In this document: positions 18,340-28,389 of the stretch, in pieces | How the letters are laid out: every line of letters begins with the position of its first letter | How positions within the stretch are numbered: the stretch's first letter is position 1 | Assembly: GCF_023272795.1 (NCBI RefSeq) | Contig: NZ_CP096829.1 | Coordinates: 3,038,001-3,102,000 of the forward strand | Length of the DNA: 64,000 bases | Origin: Flavobacterium humidisoli | GTDB taxonomy: Bacteria > Bacteroidota > Bacteroidia > Flavobacteriales > Flavobacteriaceae | Reading direction: 5' to 3' | Made by a program: the position numbers and the translations under genes | The notes under the pieces: generated by a model | Databases searched by the model: none | Seen by the model: only the letters and a program-made list of their open reading frames with translations | Told to the model about the DNA's origin: nothing

Positions 18340-21300
18340 ATGGAACAACAAATACCATATATTCCTAAAAATAAAGTAAGAATTGTCACAGCTGCTTCAC
18401 TTTTTGACGGACACGATGCCGCAATAAACATTATGCGTCGTATTATTCAGTCAACAGGAGTAGAAGTCATTCACCTTGGGCATGACCGAAGCGTTGAAGA
18501 AGTGGTAAATACCGCTATTCAAGAAGATGCCAATGCTATTGCGATGACTTCTTACCAAGGCGGGCATAATGAATACTTTAAATATATGTATGACTTGCTT
18601 CATGAAAAAGGGGCAGGGCACATTAAGATATTTGGCGGCGGCGGCGGCGTGATTCTGCCGAGCGAAATTGCCGAATTACATGAATATGGTATTACTAGAA
18701 TTTATTCTCCAGATGACGGACGTTCGTTAGGTCTTCAAGGAATGATTAACGATTTGGTTGAACGTGCTGATTTTCCTATCGGAGATCAACTAAACGGAGA
18801 GATTGATCATATCGAAAACAAAGTGCCTACGGCGATTGCGCGTTTGATTTCGGCAGCAGAAAACTTTCCAGAAATTGCAAAACCTGTTTTTGATAAAATT
18901 CACGAAAGCAATGAGAGTTCTAAAATTCCAGTTTTAGGAATTACAGGAACAGGCGGAGCGGGAAAATCTTCTTTAGTCGATGAATTGGTTCGCCGTTTTT
19001 TGATTGATTTCCCAGAAAAAACAATCGGATTAATTTCTGTCGATCCTTCTAAGAGAAAAACGGGTGGAGCACTTTTAGGAGACAGAATCCGTATGAATGC
19101 CATCAATAATCCACGTGTTTATATGCGTTCGCTGGCAACCCGTCAGTCGAATTTGGCTTTATCTAAATATGTAGCTGAGGCGATTCAGGTTTTGAAAGCT
19201 GCGAAATACGACTTGATTATTTTGGAAACTTCAGGAATTGGCCAGTCTGATACTGAAATTATGGATCATTCTGATGTATCCTTATATGTAATGACACCAG
19301 AATTTGGAGCCGCAACTCAATTGGAAAAAATCGACATGCTTGATTTTGCCGATTTAGTGGCTTTAAACAAATTTGATAAACGCGGCGCATTGGATGCTTT
19401 GCGCGATGTAAAAAAACAATATCAAAGAAACCATAATCTTTGGGATAAAAGTCCTGATGAAATGCCAGTTTTCGGAACAATCGCTTCTCAGTTTAACGAT
19501 CCCGGAATGAACACGCTTTACAAAGCGATTATGGATAAAGTGGTGGAGAAAACCGATTCTGATTTGAGATCGACTTTTGAAATCACCAAAGAAATGAGCG
19601 AGAAAATCTTCGTGATTCCGCCAGGAAGAACACGTTATTTATCTGAAATTGCAGAGAATAACAGAAGTTATGATGAAATCGCACTTTCGCAGCAAAAAGT
19701 AGCTCAGAAATTATACGGAATTTTCAAAACTATAGAATCGGTTTCTGGGAAAGTGCCGCAAATTACAAAAGCAGGAATTGATGATTCTACAGTTTTGCCA
19801 AGCGCAGCCCAACCACACGACGAAAACAGAATCTTTTTAAATCTTTTACTGAATCAGTTTGATAAAGTAAAAATGGATTTAGATCCATACAATTGGGAAA
19901 TTATCCTGAATTGGGATGAAAAAGTAGCGAAATACAAAAATCCAGTTTATAGTTTTAAAGTTCGTGATAAAGAAATCAAGATTGCTACGCATTCTGAAAG
20001 TTTATCACATTTACAAATTCCGAAAATTGCTTTGCCTAAATATGAAGGTTGGGGCGATATTCTGCGTTGGAATTTACAGGAAAATGTTCCTGGCGAATTT
20101 CCGTTTGCTTCGGGATTATATCCGTTTAAACGTGAAGGCGAAGATCCGTCGAGAATGTTTGCGGGCGAGGGCGGACCAGAAAGAACCAATAAACGTTTTC
20201 ATTATGTGAGTGCGGGAATGCCTGCAAAACGTCTTTCGACTGCTTTTGACAGCGTTACCTTATACGGAAACGATCCAGATTTACGTCCAGATATTTATGG
20301 GAAAATCGGAAATGCAGGAGTTTCAATCTGCTGTTTGGATGATGCTAAAAAACTATATTCAGGTTTCGATTTGGTTCATGCTCTAACTTCGGTAAGTATG
20401 ACCATCAACGGACCAGCGCCAATGCTGTTAGGTTTCTTTATGAACGCTGCAATCGATCAGCAATGCGAATTGTACATCAAGGCCAACGAATTAGAAAAAG
20501 AAGTTGAAGCCAAAATCAACAAAATATATAAGGAGAAAGGAATCGAAAGACCAAAATACCAAGGCGATCTGCCAGAAGGAAACAACGGTTTAGGATTAAT
20601 GCTTTTGGGCGTTACCGGAGATCAGGTTTTACCTTTGGAAGTTTATAACGAAATAAAAGCCAAAACTTTATCGCAAGTTCGTGGAACGGTTCAAGCCGAT
20701 ATTTTAAAAGAAGATCAGGCGCAAAACACTTGTATTTTCTCAACCGAATTTGCGCTGCGATTAATGGGCGACGTTCAGGAATATTTTATTACCAAAAACG
20801 TTCGTAATTTCTATTCGGTTTCGATTTCAGGATATCATATTGCAGAGGCGGGAGCAAACCCAATTACGCAATTGGCATTTACGCTTTCAAATGGTTTCAC
20901 TTACGTGGAATATTATTTGAGCCGAGGCATGAACATCAACGATTTTGGACCAAATTTATCGTTCTTCTTCTCGAATGGAGTAGATCCAGAATATTCGGTT
21001 ATTGGTCGTGTGGCACGTAAAATTTGGGCAAAAGCCATGAAAAACAAATACGGAGCCAACGAACGAGCACAAATGCTGAAATATCATATTCAAACTTCTG
21101 GACGTTCTTTACACGCACAGGAAATTGATTTCAACGATATTAGAACGACTTTACAGGCATTATACGCCATTTACGACAACTGTAATTCATTGCACACCAA
21201 TGCTTACGACGAAGCGATTACAACGCCAACAGAAGAATCGGTACGTCGTGCCATGGCCATTCAGCTGATTATCAATAAAGAATTAGGCTTAGCGAAAAAC

Positions 21301-21780
21301 GAAAACCCTATTCAAGGTTCATTCATCATCGAAGAATTAACCGATTTAGTAGAAGCTGCCGTTTTACAAGAATTCGACAGAATAACTGAAAGAGGAGGAG
21401 TTCTAGGCGCAATGGAAACGATGTACCAAAGATCTAAAATTCAGGAAGAAAGTTTGTATTACGAAACCTTAAAACACAACGGAGATTTCCCAATTGTGGG
21501 TGTAAATACTTTCTTGAGTTCAAAAGGTTCGCCAACGGTAATTCCGGCTGAGGTTATTCGTGCAACCGAAGAAGAAAAACAATACCAGATTACGATGCTG
21601 GATAATTTGCATCAATTCCACGAAGCAAAAGTAAACGAACATTTAAATACGTTACAGCAAGCCGCTATTAAAAATGAAAACTTATTTGACCATTTAATGG
21701 AAGCTACAAAGGTTTGTTCTTTAGGTCAGATTACTTCGGCGTTGTTTGAAGTGGGCGGGCAGTATAGGAGGAATATGTAA
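18340..21780 (+). CDS. icmF: fused isobutyryl-CoA mutase IcmF (methylmalonyl-CoA mutase family)
   Basis: The 1146-residue enzyme rearranges isobutyryl-CoA and n-butyryl-CoA with adenosylcobalamin. Domains in order: B12-binding (about 10-150, with the cobalt-ligand His in LFDGHDAA), a MeaB-like GTPase chaperone (about 190-470, P-loop [12 protein letters not shown], with the switch region [14 protein letters not shown]), a linker, and the large acyl-CoA mutase barrel (about 560-1140, with [20 protein letters not shown]). This order and length identify IcmF rather than a two-subunit methylmalonyl-CoA mutase. It stands alone with a terminator; no cobalamin riboswitch is seen upstream. Confidence 0.93.
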   Translation: MEQQIPYIPKNKVRIVTAASLFDGHDAAINIMRRIIQSTGVEVIHLGHDRSVEEVVNTAIQEDANAIAMTSYQGGHNEYFKYMYDLLHEKGAGHIKIFGGGGGVILPSEIAELHEYGITRIYSPDDGRSLGLQGMINDLVERADFPIGDQLNGEIDHIENKVPTAIARLISAAENFPEIAKPVFDKIHESNESSKIPVLGITGTGGAGKSSLVDELVRRFLIDFPEKTIGLISVDPSKRKTGGALLGDRIRMNAINNPRVYMRSLATRQSNLALSKYVAEAIQVLKAAKYDLIILETSGIGQSDTEIMDHSDVSLYVMTPEFGAATQLEKIDMLDFADLVALNKFDKRGALDALRDVKKQYQRNHNLWDKSPDEMPVFGTIASQFNDPGMNTLYKAIMDKVVEKTDSDLRSTFEITKEMSEKIFVIPPGRTRYLSEIAENNRSYDEIALSQQKVAQKLYGIFKTIESVSGKVPQITKAGIDDSTVLPSAAQPHDENRIFLNLLLNQFDKVKMDLDPYNWEIILNWDEKVAKYKNPVYSFKVRDKEIKIATHSESLSHLQIPKIALPKYEGWGDILRWNLQENVPGEFPFASGLYPFKREGEDPSRMFAGEGGPERTNKRFHYVSAGMPAKRLSTAFDSVTLYGNDPDLRPDIYGKIGNAGVSICCLDDAKKLYSGFDLVHALTSVSMTINGPAPMLLGFFMNAAIDQQCELYIKANELEKEVEAKINKIYKEKGIERPKYQGDLPEGNNGLGLMLLGVTGDQVLPLEVYNEIKAKTLSQVRGTVQADILKEDQAQNTCIFSTEFALRLMGDVQEYFITKNVRNFYSVSISGYHIAEAGANPITQLAFTLSNGFTYVEYYLSRGMNINDFGPNLSFFFSNGVDPEYSVIGRVARKIWAKAMKNKYGANERAQMLKYHIQTSGRSLHAQEIDFNDIRTTLQALYAIYDNCNSLHTNAYDEAITTPTEESVRRAMAIQLIINKELGLAKNENPIQGSFIIEELTDLVEAAVLQEFDRITERGGVLGAMETMYQRSKIQEESLYYETLKHNGDFPIVGVNTFLSSKGSPTVIPAEVIRATEEEKQYQITMLDNLHQFHEAKVNEHLNTLQQAAIKNENLFDHLMEATKVCSLGQITSALFEVGGQYRRNM

Positions 21781-21806
21781 TATTTTTATTTTTTTAATCA
21801 TATTGG

Positions 21807-21836
21807 AAACCTCTCATGTGAATGGGAGGTTTTTTT
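21807..21836 (+). terminator. terminator of icmF
   Basis: Stem AAACCTC-CA with TGGGAGGTTT followed by seven T, 27 bp after the stop. Confidence 0.75.
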
Positions 21837-21891
21837 GTATCTGTTTTTGTTAGTTTTATTTTGTGGCAGATTTACAAGAGATAAAATGAGG

Positions 21892-23352
21892 TTAGTTAGA
21901 AAAGCTTTTAAAATAACCTTTAGGCAATATGATTTTTATGAGCTTTGCCAAATAAGATGAAAATAGTATTGCCATTATTAAAACTATAAAATATATAATG
22001 TCAATAGTGCTAACATTAAAAAAGGTATGATTTCTATAAAAAAGTAAGCGGCTAAGAAAGAACAAGTAATTATTACAGAATATTAAAATTAAAAAGAACG
22101 TCAATGATGTATTTATAAAACTATCCACATTATCTAATTTTAAATTCTTTTTCGATATGATTATTAGAATAATGACTAATTGGATTATTACAATACTAAA
22201 AGATGCTAATTCATCAATAGTAAAACTTGAGTTGTAATCAAAAAGCATAATAATAGGCTTTGAAACTGTAAGAAATATTAGTGCTATAAATAAAAATGAA
22301 GAACTAGTTTGTAAAGATGGTTCTACAGATCTCACCCTATTTGTAAACTTTAACTTTGCAAGTTTTTTATCTAGTATACCAGTTCTTGTAGACAAGGCAA
22401 TTGCTATGATACCACTTATTAAATATACTTTAGTTGCATATTGGTATCCATGTAAATATTTTAAAATGAAACAGAAAATAGATAAAATTCCAATTATAAT
22501 GCATGTAAATTGTAATGCCGAAACACTTTTAATTTTTGCAAAGAATGAATGGAGAACTAAAAGGAATAAAGGAAGTATCATATGAAGTGATAAATCTCTA
22601 ACAAGATAAGTGTTATCTCTTTCATAATTAGGGAGTTTCAATAAGAACTCTTGTGAATTGTAAAGAAATAAAGTCCAGAAAAACAAGATGAAAATAAAAT
22701 GATTATTCTTAATTGATATGTCTTTTTCTAATAATAATCTAAAAACAAAAGGAGAGTTTAAAGTAATAAGTAAGATGATAATACGAAAAGTAAATTGAAA
22801 AGGATTTATCGAAACAAATCCATAATCCCAGAAAAAATAAAAATACAAAAGAATTGAAATCATCGAAAAGATAAAAATATGATTTGATTGTTTTTCAGAA
22901 TAAGAATTAATTTGCTTAATCATAAATTTTATGATAATCCTGTGAAATAAAATTAAAACAAAAAGTATAATTGGATTATTAGAGAATAAAACGCTCCAAA
23001 AGCTGATTTCTCCTCTTGGAATGAGTAAATTAGTAATAAACTGAAAAAAAATAAATGTTATAAAAATAACTTTTAAAATTCGATATTGATTTACCTCATT
23101 TAATTCAACAACGTAATTTTTTCGATAAAAAAGATAAGTCAGAAAATTTGAGTTTTTAATTAAAATTACAAAGCATAAAATACTAATAAAGACAATATTC
23201 CAATTTAAAGAATACCCGCCAAAAGGACTATCACTTATACTGCTTTTATTGATGTCAAACACAGCTCCTATTGTATATTTGAAGAGCAAACCATAGATTA
23301 TAAATAGACCTGAAAGTTTAAAAATTAGATTGCTAAATTGCCTTAACTCCAT
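21892..23352 (-). CDS. polytopic membrane protein of unknown function (486 aa)
   Basis: At least a dozen hydrophobic segments cover almost the whole length, separated by short basic loops such as RNRVRSVEP-like turns; there is no large soluble domain. It vaguely resembles DUF4153/DUF4173-type membrane proteins but I cannot place it in a family. Codon use is strongly AT-rich, more so than in the flanking icmF gene, partly because of the many Ile and Phe codons. It lies between icmF and a repeat-bearing gap, which fits an accessory gene. Confidence 0.6.
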   Translation of the reverse strand: MELRQFSNLIFKLSGLFIIYGLLFKYTIGAVFDINKSSISDSPFGGYSLNWNIVFISILCFVILIKNSNFLTYLFYRKNYVVELNEVNQYRILKVIFITFIFFQFITNLLIPRGEISFWSVLFSNNPIILFVLILFHRIIIKFMIKQINSYSEKQSNHIFIFSMISILLYFYFFWDYGFVSINPFQFTFRIIILLITLNSPFVFRLLLEKDISIKNNHFIFILFFWTLFLYNSQEFLLKLPNYERDNTYLVRDLSLHMILPLFLLVLHSFFAKIKSVSALQFTCIIIGILSIFCFILKYLHGYQYATKVYLISGIIAIALSTRTGILDKKLAKLKFTNRVRSVEPSLQTSSSFLFIALIFLTVSKPIIMLFDYNSSFTIDELASFSIVIIQLVIILIIISKKNLKLDNVDSFINTSLTFFLILIFCNNYLFFLSRLLFYRNHTFFNVSTIDIIYFIVLIMAILFSSYLAKLIKIILPKGYFKSFSN

Positions 23353-23491
23353 TTTTTTTTATTATAATTTTAGGTGAATATGAATTTTCAAATATAGTTT
23401 GTTTTTTGTAAGACAATTATTTTTTATCTTAAAAATTTCCTTCGCTTGCGCGACTGTCTCGCCTGTGAATGAAAAGTTTACCTTCTCCAGT

Positions 23492-23583
23492 TTGTCATTT
23501 CGACGAAAGGAGAAATCTTCGTACGTTGAGCACGCACTGTTGCGGAGCTACTTGCGAAGATTTCTCCTCTGTCGAAATGACAA
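23492..23583. repeat. REP-like long stem-loop
   Basis: The left arm (TTGTCATTTCGACGA..., 23492-23521) pairs with the right arm (23555-23583) over nearly 30 bp with one small internal mismatch, loop about 33 bp. The word TCATTTCGACGAAAGGAG and its complement are a widespread dispersed palindrome in Flavobacterium genomes. It fills most of the 291-bp gap between 23353 and 23643. Confidence 0.75.
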
Positions 23584-23643
23584 TATTACGGTTATTTTTC
23601 AATGGAATTTTATTAAAAATAGCAAAGAGTCCGATGCAAAACA

Positions 23644-24150
23644 TTAAACGATTGATACCATATAAATTACATTTTGATCTACAACTTCTTGAAAAAAAGT
23701 GTTCAATTTATTAAAAACACGAATAAAATATTCAACAGTGTAACCATCCTGTTCTATATCATCAATACTAAAATATTCAAAAAAGCTACCTTGATTCATT
23801 AGAAAAGCATCAAGACTACTTCCTATATTCCACGTAGTAGTTAAATCTAATTCTAAATCTAGTAGCTGTAAAGAAGGTAGGACTTGATTGTTTATAAATG
23901 TAATTACCTGAGGCAAATCATTCAATGGTAAATAAACATTTGAATCCTCTTCAGTTAATCCTTCTAAAGGCATATCAGTTTCTAATTTAAAATAATATTC
24001 ACTGACCATAGCTTTATACAGTTCGAATGCTAAATCTTTATTAACTGTATAAGCATAATACAATATTGCCCCATAATCATCAAAATTTGTATAAAATCCA
24101 GGTGAGTTTGAATTATCATAATCAACTTCTAATTCTATTCTTCTAGCCAT
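23644..24150 (-). CDS. hypothetical protein (168 aa)
   Basis: Start taken at the ATG at 24150-24148 (MARRIELEVDYD); a longer frame begins 24 bp upstream with no advantage. The product is acidic, without signal peptide, and is rich in aromatic residues (YFKLE, FFEYFS). I do not recognise a family. The acidic character and the position beside other orphan genes recall immunity-type proteins, but no toxin partner is visible, so this is only a possibility. Confidence 0.6.
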   Translation of the reverse strand: MARRIELEVDYDNSNSPGFYTNFDDYGAILYYAYTVNKDLAFELYKAMVSEYYFKLETDMPLEGLTEEDSNVYLPLNDLPQVITFINNQVLPSLQLLDLELDLTTTWNIGSSLDAFLMNQGSFFEYFSIDDIEQDGYTVEYFIRVFNKLNTFFQEVVDQNVIYMVSIV

Positions 24151-24210
24151 TTTGTATTTTATTATTAGTTGCACGAGAGATGTAAAAATACAAACATATT
24201 TAGAATAGCT

Positions 24211-24531
24211 TTATTGAGGACCAACAACCTCCCCAACATACCCCAAAAACTCCATTTCATCCATAGGAAACAAATGCAGAACCGTTTCCAAAATAAGACT
24301 TACATTAATAGTTGCACTTTTATCTTTTTTAGAAAAATTATGCATATCATTGTCAAGTGCCAGAATACATAATTTCAGTAAATCGGTAATAAGGCAGCCG
24401 AGTTCTAAATAATTGACCACTTTAAATTGTGCGGTATAAGAATTGGCTTCATTGGTTGGTTTTAGCGTTGTAAAATACTGAACGGTTAATTTTTGTAGCT
24501 TTTGTAAAGTTTCAGTTGCATTGTTTTCCAT
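24211..24531 (-). CDS. hypothetical protein (106 aa)
   Basis: A short, mainly helical cytoplasmic protein with a leucine-rich core (LELGCLITDLLKLCILALD) and no signal peptide. It ends 61 bp before the start of the 168-residue gene on the same strand and is divergent from the XRE regulator. I recognise no family. Pairs of small helical proteins beside an XRE regulator are common in Bacteroidota but this alone does not show a toxin-antitoxin function. Confidence 0.6.
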   Translation of the reverse strand: MENNATETLQKLQKLTVQYFTTLKPTNEANSYTAQFKVVNYLELGCLITDLLKLCILALDNDMHNFSKKDKSATINVSLILETVLHLFPMDEMEFLGYVGEVVGPQ

Positions 24532-24711
24532 AAGGCTTATATTTTTAATTGGTTTACAATTTGGCTTTTATAAAATTTGTATAAGAAAAATTGTACTTTT
24601 GTTTGATTCGGCGAAGGAAGAAATAGATTTTGCTTTACGAAATCATTTTTTGCTGTATCGCACGGCGTAAAATCTGTTTTTTACATTTTACCAATTTTGA
24701 CACTTTATTAT

Positions 24712-24719
24712 TATCTTTG
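24712..24719 (+). promoter_or_regulatory. -7 element directly before the XRE gene
   Basis: TATCTTTG matches TAnnTTTG and ends only 5 bp before the start codon at 24724, so the predicted transcript would start at or within a few bases of the ATG. Confidence 0.5.
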
Positions 24720-24723
24720 AATT

Positions 24724-25137
24724 ATGAGCACACTAACAAAACCAAATCATATAGGGCGAAAAATAAGCCGTATTCGTGAACTGCGAGATATGAAACAAGA
24801 AGCTTTGGCGCAGGCGTTAGGAACAAACCAGCAAGCAATTTCGGCTATGGAAAACAGCGAAACGATAGAAGAAGAAAGACTTGTTGAGGTGGCAAAAGCG
24901 CTTGGCGTAACGGTTGAAGCGATTAAGAATTTTTCAGACGAAGCAGCTATTAATTACTTTAATAGTTTTAACGATGCTGTTCATAATAGTCACTTTGGGA
25001 ATAATAATCATTGCACTTTCAATCCATTAGATAAATTAATGGAAACTGTAGAAGAGAATAAAAAGCTTTACGAGCGTTTGCTGAAAGCGGAACAAGATAA
25101 AATCGAATATTTAGAGAAATTGCTAAAAGAGAAATAG
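24724..25137 (+). CDS. XRE-family transcriptional regulator
   Basis: The 137-residue protein has an N-terminal helix-turn-helix (about 12-68, GRKISRIRELRDMKQEALAQ and QQAISAMENSE) of the Cro/C1 type. A C-terminal coiled coil (about 105-137, KKLYERLLKAEQDKIEYLEK) probably mediates dimerisation. It is divergent from the two small genes at 23644-24531 and may autoregulate. A -7 element lies almost on the start codon, which suggests a leaderless transcript. Confidence 0.85.
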   Translation: MSTLTKPNHIGRKISRIRELRDMKQEALAQALGTNQQAISAMENSETIEEERLVEVAKALGVTVEAIKNFSDEAAINYFNSFNDAVHNSHFGNNNHCTFNPLDKLMETVEENKKLYERLLKAEQDKIEYLEKLLKEK

Positions 25138-25151
25138 TAATTGTAAAAAAT

Positions 25152-25183
25152 AAAAAAGCATTCGTGTTGGCGAATGCTTTTTT
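25152..25183 (+). terminator. bidirectional terminator between XRE and GNAT genes
   Basis: Perfect 13-bp stem AAAAAAGCATTCG with complement and loop TGTTGG between convergent genes. Confidence 0.8.
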
Positions 25184-25186
25184 CAT

Positions 25187-25678
25187 TTAATTATCATTCA
25201 TTTGGCTTATATCAAAACGCATGGTTGTCGATATTGGTTCAAATCCTGCCTTTTTATAAGCGTTAACTGCTACTTCATTTTCAGAATATACCTCTAATCT
25301 AACCTCAGTTATTCCTTGCGATAAAACCCATTTTTTAAGAGAATTAATTAATTGGTTATTATAGCCTCGACCTCTAAATTCTGGATCAACATACATAAAA
25401 CCAAGATACCCGAAAAATTCATGTTTTTGATAGGGTTTGGCATCCCTGATTTGAGCATATCCGCAACCAATAATTTGATTGTTAAAGTCTATAACCAAAA
25501 CCTCTGACTTGCTGTCTAAAATAATCTCCTGTATATCATAATAAAAAATTTCTCCCTCTTTTAATGTTACATCAAAGGGTCTTTCTGCATTTACTAAAAA
25601 TTGTAGAAATTCGGCAAGTTTAGGTAAATCTGCATTTACGGCTGGCCTGATCGATATGTCTTTTGTATTTTCATTCAT
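25187..25678 (-). CDS. GNAT-family N-acetyltransferase
   Basis: The 163-residue protein has the GNAT fold: an N-terminal strand SIRPAVNADLPKLAEFL, the acetyl-CoA loop in YVDPEFRGRGYNNQLI (R-x-x-G-x-G/N form) and the closing EVYSENEVAVNAYKKAGFEP. It transfers an acetyl group from acetyl-CoA to an amine; the acceptor is unknown. It is convergent with the XRE gene and shares its terminator. Confidence 0.9.
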   Translation of the reverse strand: MNENTKDISIRPAVNADLPKLAEFLQFLVNAERPFDVTLKEGEIFYYDIQEIILDSKSEVLVIDFNNQIIGCGYAQIRDAKPYQKHEFFGYLGFMYVDPEFRGRGYNNQLINSLKKWVLSQGITEVRLEVYSENEVAVNAYKKAGFEPISTTMRFDISQMNDN

Positions 25679-25886
25679 AATGTCAAATATATTGAAAATA
25701 AATTCGGATTGAAATGAGAGGTTTTTTGTTTTATAAAAAAATATCGTTTTACGGCTTTCCTCAATTTAGAAGAAATTTGTTTGTATATATTAGCAATCAG
25801 AAAAATGGAGAATGAAAGGCTTTAGCGGAAAGGCAAATCAATTATAAAAACCAAAAACTATATATAACTTCAAAAATTAATTTTAA

Positions 25887-26330
25887 ATGAAAAAAAGCAT
25901 TTTTATTTTAGGATTACTATTTATTACGAGCTTGAGTTTTGGCCAGACAAAGGTTAAGCAAGATATAAAAGCAATTAGTAAAACAGAAAACAAAACATAT
26001 GATCCAAAACTTTTTGGATGCTGGAAAGGGTCTGAAATAGGACAGCAGCAAGATGGTGTAAGTAAGTATTGGGTTTCATGCCGTTTTGAAAATGGAACAA
26101 GTACTTTATTGTTTGTTGTAATTTACCCAAGTGGTAAAGTGGATCAAACAACTGAAAATGGTAAATGGTGGGTTGAAAACGGAAAGTATTATGAATTGCA
26201 TAACTATGATGGCGTAATTGATGTTTATGATTATCAAGTTACAGAGGAAGGGGTTAATTTTCAATCGGTTGAATTAATGGGAAAAAAAGACAATACTTAT
26301 AAGTTTACCGATTATAAAATTGCAGATTAA
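25887..26330 (+). CDS. small exported protein, lipocalin-like (147 aa)
   Basis: A signal peptide (about 1-19, ending SLSFGQ) is followed by a short linker and a beta-rich region beginning LFGCWKGSE, with repeated WWVENGKYYEL and YKFTDYKI strands. A tryptophan-containing 'GxW' start is typical of small lipocalin-like domains of Bacteroidota, but the family call is weak. It has its own terminator downstream (26356-26386). Confidence 0.65.
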   Translation: MKKSIFILGLLFITSLSFGQTKVKQDIKAISKTENKTYDPKLFGCWKGSEIGQQQDGVSKYWVSCRFENGTSTLLFVVIYPSGKVDQTTENGKWWVENGKYYELHNYDGVIDVYDYQVTEEGVNFQSVELMGKKDNTYKFTDYKIAD

Positions 26331-26355
26331 TTGAATGACAAGATTGTGGCTAAAT

Positions 26356-26386
26356 AAAAAACCTCTCAGAAATGAGAGGTTTTTTT
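26356..26386 (+). terminator. bidirectional terminator
   Basis: Perfect 13-bp stem AAAAAACCTCTCA with GAAA loop and T run, between convergent genes ending at 26330 and 26405. Confidence 0.8.
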
Positions 26387-26404
26387 ATATCAATTCAAGT
26401 TCTT

Positions 26405-26791
26405 TTAAACTTTACTTTTTATCGAAGTTTTCGGTTTACGTTTTAATTTTTCGATAAGGGCATCTGCTTTTTCATTTTCAGAAATAGAACGTAACGATTC
26501 TGCATAGCGGTAATAATAAACAGGATCTAAATCTGTGGTTAAAGCGAAGAGTTCGCTGTACCATTCGGCTGCTTTTTCTAGTTCGCAATTCGAATACGAT
26601 GAATTTCCTAATTTTTGAAATAAGTCTACAGACTTGTAGCCTTTTGCAGCGACCTTTTCGTAGGTTCTTATAACATCGACATAGGCATACTTTTCGCCGA
26701 CTTTATCTGTTTTATAAAAGGTTTCGCTTTGTGCAGACGCACGAGTTGAAAATACGATGAACAATACTAAAATAGCTAGTTGTTTTTGCAT
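26405..26791 (-). pseudogene. short TPR protein, probably a truncated OmpA/TPR outer-membrane protein
   Basis: The 128-residue product has a signal peptide (about 1-20, ASAQ) and one TPR-like segment (VDLFQKLGNSSYSNCELEKAAEWYSELF). The sequence matches, by memory of the family, the N-terminal TPR part of the ~640-residue flavobacterial proteins that continue with a WD40-like propeller and an OmpA domain. Here the frame ends in a basic tail (RKPKTSIKSKV) and no propeller or OmpA sequence follows before the terminator at 26356. It is either a decayed remnant or a shortened stand-alone gene. Confidence 0.5.
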
Positions 26792-27124
26792 AGGTTTAGT
26801 TTTGGTTATGGTAGTTGATCGTATTTTTTTTATTTTTTTTATAAATGATTTCTGTTAGGAAAAACTTTAATCCATTATAAAAACGTCATTTTGGGTTTAT
26901 TATTTTACGTCTAATGATACTTTTAATATACAAATATATGTAAATCAGTAATGTAAGTTGCTTTTAGTAATGTTTTTTTGATTGGATTGATTATATTGTT
27001 GTTTCGTAAATATTTGATTTTGTGTGTTTTATTTGTTTCTGAAAAGCTAAAAAAATGATTTTGGAAGCAGTAATTTCATTCGTTAAAAAATATAATTTAA
27101 CTTTATATTAGAACGCAAATTAAG
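26792..27124. other. intergenic stretch without recognisable features
   Basis: Very AT-rich, with long T and A runs and no convincing open frame, stem-loop or repeat. It must hold the divergent promoters of the flanking genes; TAACTTTA near 27100 is a poor -7 match for the plus-strand gene. Confidence 0.5.
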
Positions 27125-27568
27125 ATGACCATACAAGAATATCTGAATAAAATAGAAGGTTTAGAGCTTGAAAAAACTAAGATTACATTTCCTGATAATG
27201 ATCTGGAGCTTTGCATTCAGAAAATACAGCAGGGTAGTGCCCAATCTTATTTTATGCTTGATGATTTACTTGAAAAAACTTCCAGAATGGTTATTATAAA
27301 TAAAAATGCGATAAAGCAGTTCGCAAATAACTTAGGTTTGTTGTTTTTAGAAGAGCAAGAAACTGGAAATGTATGTTTCGCTAATAACGAGGAAATGCGT
27401 CCAGAATTTAGACAGAGTTTCATATTAATAGATTTATTAGATTATATCTATGCTTTTATGTATTCTTCAGTATATAGAGATTTGCAAAAAATAATAATTC
27501 CGTCAGAAAAAGATTTTTTTTGGGAATTGGCAAAAATAGGTTTGAGTTTAAGAAAAAAGAAACTATAA
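27125..27568 (+). CDS. hypothetical protein (147 aa)
   Basis: A cytoplasmic, mainly helical protein with no signal peptide. The middle holds MLDDLLEKTSRMVIINK and the C-terminal half IDLLDYIYAFMYSS, and the end is strongly basic (LRKKKL). I do not recognise a family. It is a single-gene unit closed by the hairpin at 27577-27605. Confidence 0.6.
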   Translation: MTIQEYLNKIEGLELEKTKITFPDNDLELCIQKIQQGSAQSYFMLDDLLEKTSRMVIINKNAIKQFANNLGLLFLEEQETGNVCFANNEEMRPEFRQSFILIDLLDYIYAFMYSSVYRDLQKIIIPSEKDFFWELAKIGLSLRKKKL

Positions 27569-27576
27569 AAACAAAA

Positions 27577-27605
27577 AAAAGCAGCTCCTGGTACGAGCTG
27601 CTTTT
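27577..27605 (+). terminator. bidirectional terminator
   Basis: Stem AAAAGCAGCTC with complement, loop CTGGTAC, between convergent genes. The AGCTC/GAGCT core recurs in the terminators at 28286, 29150 and 30042. Confidence 0.8.
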
Positions 27606-27627
27606 CTAATTCTTAGGTGGCAAAAAA

Positions 27628-28014
27628 TTAACGACGGAAAGCCGGACTCTGATTAGCAGATTGGTCTAACTTTACAGTCTTAACTTTTTTAGCAGCAACT
27701 TTAATTTCGTGCTTCGCAATTTTGTCGTTAGCTTTCACTTCAAGAACATAAGTTCCAGCAGGAAAACTTTCTAAACTAATTGTTTTTGAAACCTCCAATT
27801 TGTTTGCTGCAGCGTCTCCTGCATAAAGTAAATTGTGATTCTCATCATAGATAGAGAAAGATGCATTTTCTACAGTGTCTAAAGTAAAACTAACTACTTT
27901 TCCGTTTCCTGTTTGAATGTTTAAAATATAATCACCTTTTCCATCAATGGCATAGGTAAACACAGTCGCTAAAAAAAAGGCAGCAACTAAACCAGCTTTG
28001 GTAAATTTTGTCAT
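27628..28014 (-). CDS. small exported beta-sandwich protein, paralogue 1
   Basis: The 128-residue protein has a signal peptide (about 1-22, VFTYA) followed at once by IDGKGDYILNI, then alternating beta-strand patterns (FSIYDENHNLLYAG, LESFPAGTYVLEVK). The pattern 'IYDxxxxLxY...L..fpaGtYxLeV' resembles DUF3244 or the C-terminal sorting domains of the type IX secretion system, here as the whole protein. It is the most diverged of four tandem paralogues and ends in a basic tail. The function is unknown. Confidence 0.7.
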   Translation of the reverse strand: MTKFTKAGLVAAFFLATVFTYAIDGKGDYILNIQTGNGKVVSFTLDTVENASFSIYDENHNLLYAGDAAANKLEVSKTISLESFPAGTYVLEVKANDKIAKHEIKVAAKKVKTVKLDQSANQSPAFRR

Positions 28015-28389
28015 GTTTTTTTTAAATTGTTAATTACTAAATGTGGAACGCGTAAAACTACAAATACAAATTTAATTTTTAGCAAAATTTCAGCATTTTT
28101 AGAGCCTTAAGTTGCTGAATTGTAATCATATCGATATTTTGTTTGAACTATGTACGTAATTACTGGGCTTGTGGATTGCTGTTTTTTAATTTTTTTTTAA
28201 CGGTTGGAAATCAAATATTTGAATTAATAAGAATATTTTTTCATATAAAATTTAGTGTAAAAATCACGTTTATTTTTCGGCACAAAAAAAACAGCTCCGT
28301 AACCAACCGCGAGCTGTTTTTCTTCTTCAACAATAAAATATTTTAATTTTTTCTAACCTTATTTTATACCGTTTGAAAGTATAAAATTT
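28015..28389. other. intergenic gap between paralogues 1 and 2
   Basis: Apart from the terminator at 28286-28321 this 375-bp stretch shows no open frame. It lacks the palindromic upstream element found before the other three paralogues. Confidence 0.5.
28286..28321 (-). terminator. terminator of paralogue 2
   Basis: Stem AAAAACAGCTC with complement, 13-nt loop and T run. Confidence 0.75.
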
